From: Bacteroidetes bacterium QH_10_64_19
GTDB taxonomy: Bacteria; Bacteroidota; Rhodothermia; Rhodothermales; Salinibacteraceae
DNA: 8,663 nucleotides
NCBI GenBank assembly: GCA_003023125.1
Contig: PXSY01000017.1
Location: 1 to 8,663 of the forward strand
Direction: 5' to 3'
How positions within the stretch are numbered: the first letter of the stretch is position 1; each line of letters begins with the position of its first letter. The notes beneath the pieces were generated by a model. The model saw only the letters and a program-made list of their open reading frames with translations. It made no database searches and had not been told where the DNA came from. Below are positions 6,275 through 8,663 of the stretch, one piece after another. A program made the position numbers and the translations under genes.

Positions 6275-6850
6275 ATGGCCGACGCTCCTCGACTTTTGGA
6301 ACAGTATCGGGACGAGGTTCGACCCTCACTGAAAGACCAGTTTGGGTACGAGAACCCGATGGAAATTCCCAACTTGAAGAAGATCACCGTCAACCGGGGT
6401 CTGGGAGAAGTCTCCGAGAACCAGAAGGTGCTCGACGATGCTGTGGAGGAACTCCGGAAGATCACGGGGCAACACCCGACGATCCGACGGGCGAAGAAGA
6501 GTATTGCGAGCTTCGATGTTCGGGAGGGGATGCCCGTGGGGGTCAAGGTGACCCTTCGGGAGGAGCGGATGTACGAGTTCTTCGACCGCCTCGTCACGCT
6601 CGCCCTTCCCAACATTCGAGACTTTGAGGGGGTCCCGGATCGGAGCTTCGACGGACACGGCAACTACACGCTCGGCGTTGATGAACAGATCATCTTTCCG
6701 GAGATCGACGTGGATAGTGTCGACCGCATCGACGGCATGGACATCACGTTCGTGACGGATGCGGAGACCGATGAAGAGGCATACGCTTTGCTGAAGGGGC
6801 TGGGAATGCCCTTCGTCCGCCGTGGAGACGAAGAAGCGGCCGAAGTGTAA
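6275..6850 (+). CDS. rplE: 50S ribosomal protein L5
   Basis: Encodes 191 residues (E. coli 179). L5 binds 5S rRNA, anchors the central protuberance with L18, and contacts S13/S19 across the subunit interface and the P-site t[21 protein letters not shown] (about residues 29-46), [36 protein letters not shown] and the aromatic-rich [20 protein letters not shown] are diagnostic. [18 protein letters not shown] and LGMPF close the fold; a short acidic tail ([10 protein letters not shown]) follows. The ATG is preceded by GACCC, with TTGAC 11 bases upstream and no Shine-Dalgarno sequence. In E. coli this is the gene whose start is blocked by S8; the long structured spacer upstream makes a similar arrangement worth testing. 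Confidence 0.98.
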   Translation: MADAPRLLEQYRDEVRPSLKDQFGYENPMEIPNLKKITVNRGLGEVSENQKVLDDAVEELRKITGQHPTIRRAKKSIASFDVREGMPVGVKVTLREERMYEFFDRLVTLALPNIRDFEGVPDRSFDGHGNYTLGVDEQIIFPEIDVDSVDRIDGMDITFVTDAETDEEAYALLKGLGMPFVRRGDEEAAEV

Positions 6851-6911
6851 TTGGGAGGAGGGAGCCGTACCGCTGTGCATTTGCTATAGGACAGATTTGA
6901 CAACCGCCGAC

Positions 6912-7181
6912 ATGGCCAAAAAGAGCTGGATCGCCCGCGAAGAAAAGCGCAGAGAGCTATATGAGAAGCATAAAGAGGAGCGGCAGCGGCTGAAGGAAGA
7001 GGAGAAGTGGGTGGAGCTGCAGAAGCTTCCACGCAATTCGAGCCCGGTTCGTCAAAACAACCGGTGCGCACTGTGCGGCCGCGTCCGCGGTTACCTCCGC
7101 AAGTTCGGCGTCTGCCGCATTTGCTTCCGGGAGCTGGCCCTTGAAGGCAAGATTCCGGGCATCCGGAAAGCGAGCTGGTGA
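6912..7181 (+). CDS. rpsN: 30S ribosomal protein S14, long form with intact zinc ribbon
   Basis: Encodes 89 residues. S14 lies in the small-subunit head beside S3, S10 and S19. [10 protein letters not shown] fixes the start at ATG 6912; the frame is open further upstream to 6822 but would overlap rplE and lacks family resemblance there. A charged helical segment (about residues 8-40) leads into [13 protein letters not shown], then the zinc ribbon with Cys52, Cys55, Cys68 and Cys71 (C-x2-C-x12-C-x2-C), [18 protein letters not shown] at the end. Two bacterial types are usually described: short (~61 residues) with four cysteines, and long (89-101) without. This protein has the length of the long type with the cysteines of the short type. 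No Shine-Dalgarno; TTGAC is ten bases upstream. Confidence 0.97.
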   Translation: MAKKSWIAREEKRRELYEKHKEERQRLKEEEKWVELQKLPRNSSPVRQNNRCALCGRVRGYLRKFGVCRICFRELALEGKIPGIRKASW

Positions 7182-7187
7182 CTGCAA

Positions 7188-7250
7188 TTTAGATTTTCGG
7201 TTGCGGCCCGTGGGGCACACAGTCCCACGCTTCGCAATCCAAAATCAGAA
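7188..7250 (+). repeat. Long layered inverted repeat between rpsN and rpsH
   Basis: Three perfect stems are nested with symmetric three-base internal loops: GATTTT (7192-7197) with AAAATC (7241-7246), TTGCG (7201-7205) with CGCAA (7233-7237), and CGTGGG (7209-7214) with CCCACG (7224-7229) around a nine-base loop. TTT/GAA can extend it outward (7188-7190 with 7248-7250). The outer arms are AT-rich and read as degenerate heptamers (A-A-T-C-C-A-A type on the 3' side), unlike the GC-rich surroundings. There is no T-run after it. It could be a REP/MITE-like dispersed repeat or an mRNA processing or attenuation structure; the pairing is certain, the role is not. Confidence 0.7.
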
Positions 7251-7269
7251 CTCCAAAGCTTAGATCTAT

Positions 7270-7671
7270 ATGAGTGGTATTTCCGATCCCGTAGCGGACT
7301 ATCTGGCCCACCTCCGAAATGCCCAGCAGGCGGAGCAGACCTATGTGGACGTACCCGCCTCGAAGCTGAAGCGGGCCATGACCCAGATCCTTCTCGAAAA
7401 GGGGTACATCAAGAACTACCTCAACATTGACGATGGGAAGCAGGGCCTTCTCCGTGTGTACCCGAAGTACGATGAGTACGGCCAGCCCGCCATCCGGGAG
7501 ATGGAGCGGGTTTCGCGACCCGGCCGCCGCGAGTATGCGGACGCAGAAAACCTTCCAGAGGTCAGAAACGGGCTCGGGATTGCTATTCTTTCAACCTCGC
7601 GGGGGGTCATGAGCGACAAAGAGGCGCGACGATTTGGGGTTGGGGGAGAGGTCTTGGCCGAAGTATTTTAA
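7270..7671 (+). CDS. rpsH: 30S ribosomal protein S8
   Basis: Encodes 133 residues (E. coli 130). S8 binds helix 21 of 16S rRNA and organises the central domain; in E. coli it is also the translational repressor of the spc operon. The N-terminus SGISDPVADYLAHLRNAQ, the SKLKRAMTQILLEKGYI helix, ERVSRPGRREY, and the RNA-binding C-terminal motif NGLGIAILSTSRGVMSD (STSRGVMS at residues 108-115) are all present, followed by EARRFGVGGEVLAEVF. ATG 7270 gives the normal N-terminus; the bases before it (GATCTAT) contain no Shine-Dalgarno sequence. The 88-base gap upstream holds the long inverted repeat, so this gene's leader is unusually structured. Confidence 0.98.
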   Translation: MSGISDPVADYLAHLRNAQQAEQTYVDVPASKLKRAMTQILLEKGYIKNYLNIDDGKQGLLRVYPKYDEYGQPAIREMERVSRPGRREYADAENLPEVRNGLGIAILSTSRGVMSDKEARRFGVGGEVLAEVF

Positions 7672-7737
7672 CTGTGCTCTCGTTGACGGGCGCTCCTGCA
7701 TGCCCACTCCTGTTGCACGAGACGAACCAATGACTCT

Positions 7738-8295
7738 ATGGCTCGAATAGGAAATAACCCGGTCCCGTTCGGAGACGAGGTCTCCGTGTCGGTCGACGAG
7801 CAAAATGTTGTCACCGTTGAGGGCCCGAAGGGAACCCTCGAAGAGCAGATTGACCCGGAGATGACGATAGAGGTCGACGACGATCACCTGGTAGTCCAGC
7901 GACCGACCGATCAGAAACGGCACCGTTCGGTCCACGGCCTCAGCCGGTCTCTCCTCCAGAACATGGTGGAAGGGGTTACCGAAGGCTATGAGAAGGAGCT
8001 GAAAATCATCGGGGTAGGGTATCGGGCGCAGATGTCAAATGGGGCCCTTGAACTTGCTCTCGGCTACTCGCACCCCATCTTCTTCCTGCCTCCCAGCAAC
8101 GTCTCTGTGTCCGTCGACTCGAACCGCGGACAGGACGACATTATCACAGTAGAGGGGATCGACAAGGAACTGGTGGGACAGGTGGCAGCGAAGATCCGGA
8201 GTCTCCGTCCTCCGTCGTCGTACGGAGAGGGAAAGGGGGTGCGGTACGTTGGGGAGGACGTGACCACCAAAGCCGGAAAGACAGCCGCCCGCTAG
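7738..8295 (+). CDS. rplF: 50S ribosomal protein L6
   Basis: Encodes 185 residues (E. coli 177). L6 has two related alpha/beta domains and binds 23S rRNA near the sarcin-ricin loop, beside the factor-binding site. MARIGNNPVPF is the family N-terminus. LLQNMVEGVTEGYEKELKIIGVGYRAQ joins the domains, and LALGYSHPI and GIDKELVGQVAAKIRSLRPP follow. The rRNA-binding motif GEGKGVRYVGE (about residues 163-173) is present with one residue more than the common YKGKGVRY. The first domain is acidic (for example EVDDDH around residues 45-50), in line with its neighbours. The gap to rpsH is 66 bases; there is no Shine-Dalgarno sequence before ATG 7738. Confidence 0.98.
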   Translation: MARIGNNPVPFGDEVSVSVDEQNVVTVEGPKGTLEEQIDPEMTIEVDDDHLVVQRPTDQKRHRSVHGLSRSLLQNMVEGVTEGYEKELKIIGVGYRAQMSNGALELALGYSHPIFFLPPSNVSVSVDSNRGQDDIITVEGIDKELVGQVAAKIRSLRPPSSYGEGKGVRYVGEDVTTKAGKTAAR

Positions 8296-8345
8296 AATCA
8301 CGACTGGCTCTCACCAGCAGGAGCCTCGTCTCGATTGTACGACCA

Positions 8346-8355
8346 CGAACGTTCG
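8346..8355 (+). repeat. Perfect 10-base dyad before rplR
   Basis: CGAACGTTCG is its own reverse complement and ends six bases before the rplR ATG, in place of a Shine-Dalgarno sequence. The 66-base gap otherwise shows only a weak CTGG/CCAG pairing. A protein-binding site is possible, but one palindrome of this length can arise by chance. Confidence 0.3.
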
Positions 8356-8361
8356 ACGATT

Positions 8362-8663
8362 ATGCCTAAGGGTAAGAAGGAAAAGGTTGAACGCCGACAG
8401 CGAATTCACGACAGCATTCGAGAGTCCATGTTTGGGACCTCGGTGCGTCCGCGGCTGTCTGTGTACCGGTCCAACCGGTACATCTACGCACAGCTTGTAG
8501 ACGATCTGGAAGGGCACACGCTGGCGTCCGCCTCGAGCCTCGCGGACGACGTGGACGGGGACACCCCGACCGAAGAAAGCAGGGCCGTCGGTGAGCTTCT
8601 TGCCGAGCGTGCCGACGAGTCGGGCATCGAGAAGGCCGTTTTTGATCGGAGCGGGTACAAATA
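8362..8663 (+). CDS. rplR: 50S ribosomal protein L18, 3'-truncated by window edge
   Basis: One hundred complete codons are visible before the window ends; about 20 more residues are expected. L18 binds 5S rRNA with L5 and builds the central protuberance. The basic N-terminus MPKGKKEKVERRQRIHDSIR, then VRPRLSVYRSNRYIYAQLVDD, the AVGELLAERADESGIEKAVFDRSGYK segment (split by the family fold) match L18 throughout. The loop after LASASS is acidic (ADDVDGDTPTEES), where E. coli has a more neutral or basic loop. The ATG at 8362 gives the expected N-terminus. S5, L30 and L15 genes would be expected downstream. Confidence 0.96.
   Translation, partial: MPKGKKEKVERRQRIHDSIRESMFGTSVRPRLSVYRSNRYIYAQLVDDLEGHTLASASSLADDVDGDTPTEESRAVGELLAERADESGIEKAVFDRSGYK

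Noticed and set aside
6105..6332. 75-codon open frame across the rplX–rplE gap
   Set aside because: It overlaps both flanking genes, resembles nothing I recognise, and its composition gives no coding signal. The gap is better read as structured non-coding sequence.
6853..6889. Purine-rich GGGAGGAGGGAG followed by a possible four-codon mini-ORF (GTG at 6875) before rpsN
   Set aside because: The spacing to the GTG is long (about 12 bases), the peptide is four residues, and such a run can arise by chance; nothing supports a leader peptide.
6882..6900. Bacteroidota-type promoter (TTTG … TAnnTTTG) before rpsN
   Set aside because: CAGATTTG resembles the -7 element, but the upstream TTTG is only eight bases away instead of about 20.
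6822..6911. Upstream extension of the rpsN frame
   Set aside because: It would overlap the end of rplE and add residues with no S14 similarity; [10 protein letters not shown] at 6912 is the family N-terminus.

Overview
This window is a stretch of the conserved bacterial S10–spc–alpha ribosomal protein cluster. It holds seventeen genes, all on the + strand, in canonical order: L3 (5' end missing), L4, L23, L2, S19, L22, S3, L16, L29, S17, L14, L24, L5, S14, S8, L6 and L18 (3' end missing). Every product is recognisable from its family motifs. There is no tRNA, rRNA, CRISPR array, transposase or antisense gene, and no gap exceeds 159 bases.

Organism (inference): the DNA is GC-rich. Ribosomal proteins are normally basic, but several here carry acidic additions: a ~35-residue Asp/Glu-rich N-terminus on S17, a Glu-rich tail on L22, an acidic run in L29 and acidic loops in L18 and L6. 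This suggests a salt-in halophile. Shine-Dalgarno sequences are nearly absent: of 16 visible starts only rpsC and rplN have a well-placed one, a habit typical of Bacteroidota and relatives. Together these point to a Salinibacter-like member of the Rhodothermota, but no marker here proves it.

Layout: bases 1-5179 correspond to the E. coli S10 operon (L3 to S17), and 5295-8663 to the spc operon (L14 to L18, with S5, L30, L15 and SecY expected beyond the window). No gene overlaps or abuts its neighbour. All sixteen gaps are 50-159 bases, about 14% of the window, which is loose for this cluster. Several gaps hold structure: tandem GC-rich hairpins between S19 and L22, a hairpin just after S17 at the ancestral S10/spc boundary, a heptamer tandem repeat between L14 and L24, a strong bulged stem-loop between L24 and L5 (the junction where S8 represses translation in E. 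coli), and a ~63-base layered inverted repeat between S14 and S8.

The products assemble into both subunits: L2, L3, L4, L14, L16 and L22 around the peptidyl-transferase centre and tunnel; L23, L24 and L29 at the tunnel exit; L5 and L18 with 5S rRNA; S3, S14 and S19 in the head; S8 and S17 in the body of the small subunit. I see no wholly new system. The points most worth a second look are the long S14 that keeps a four-cysteine zinc ribbon, the expanded KOW loop of L24, the acidic S17 extension, and the structured spacers.
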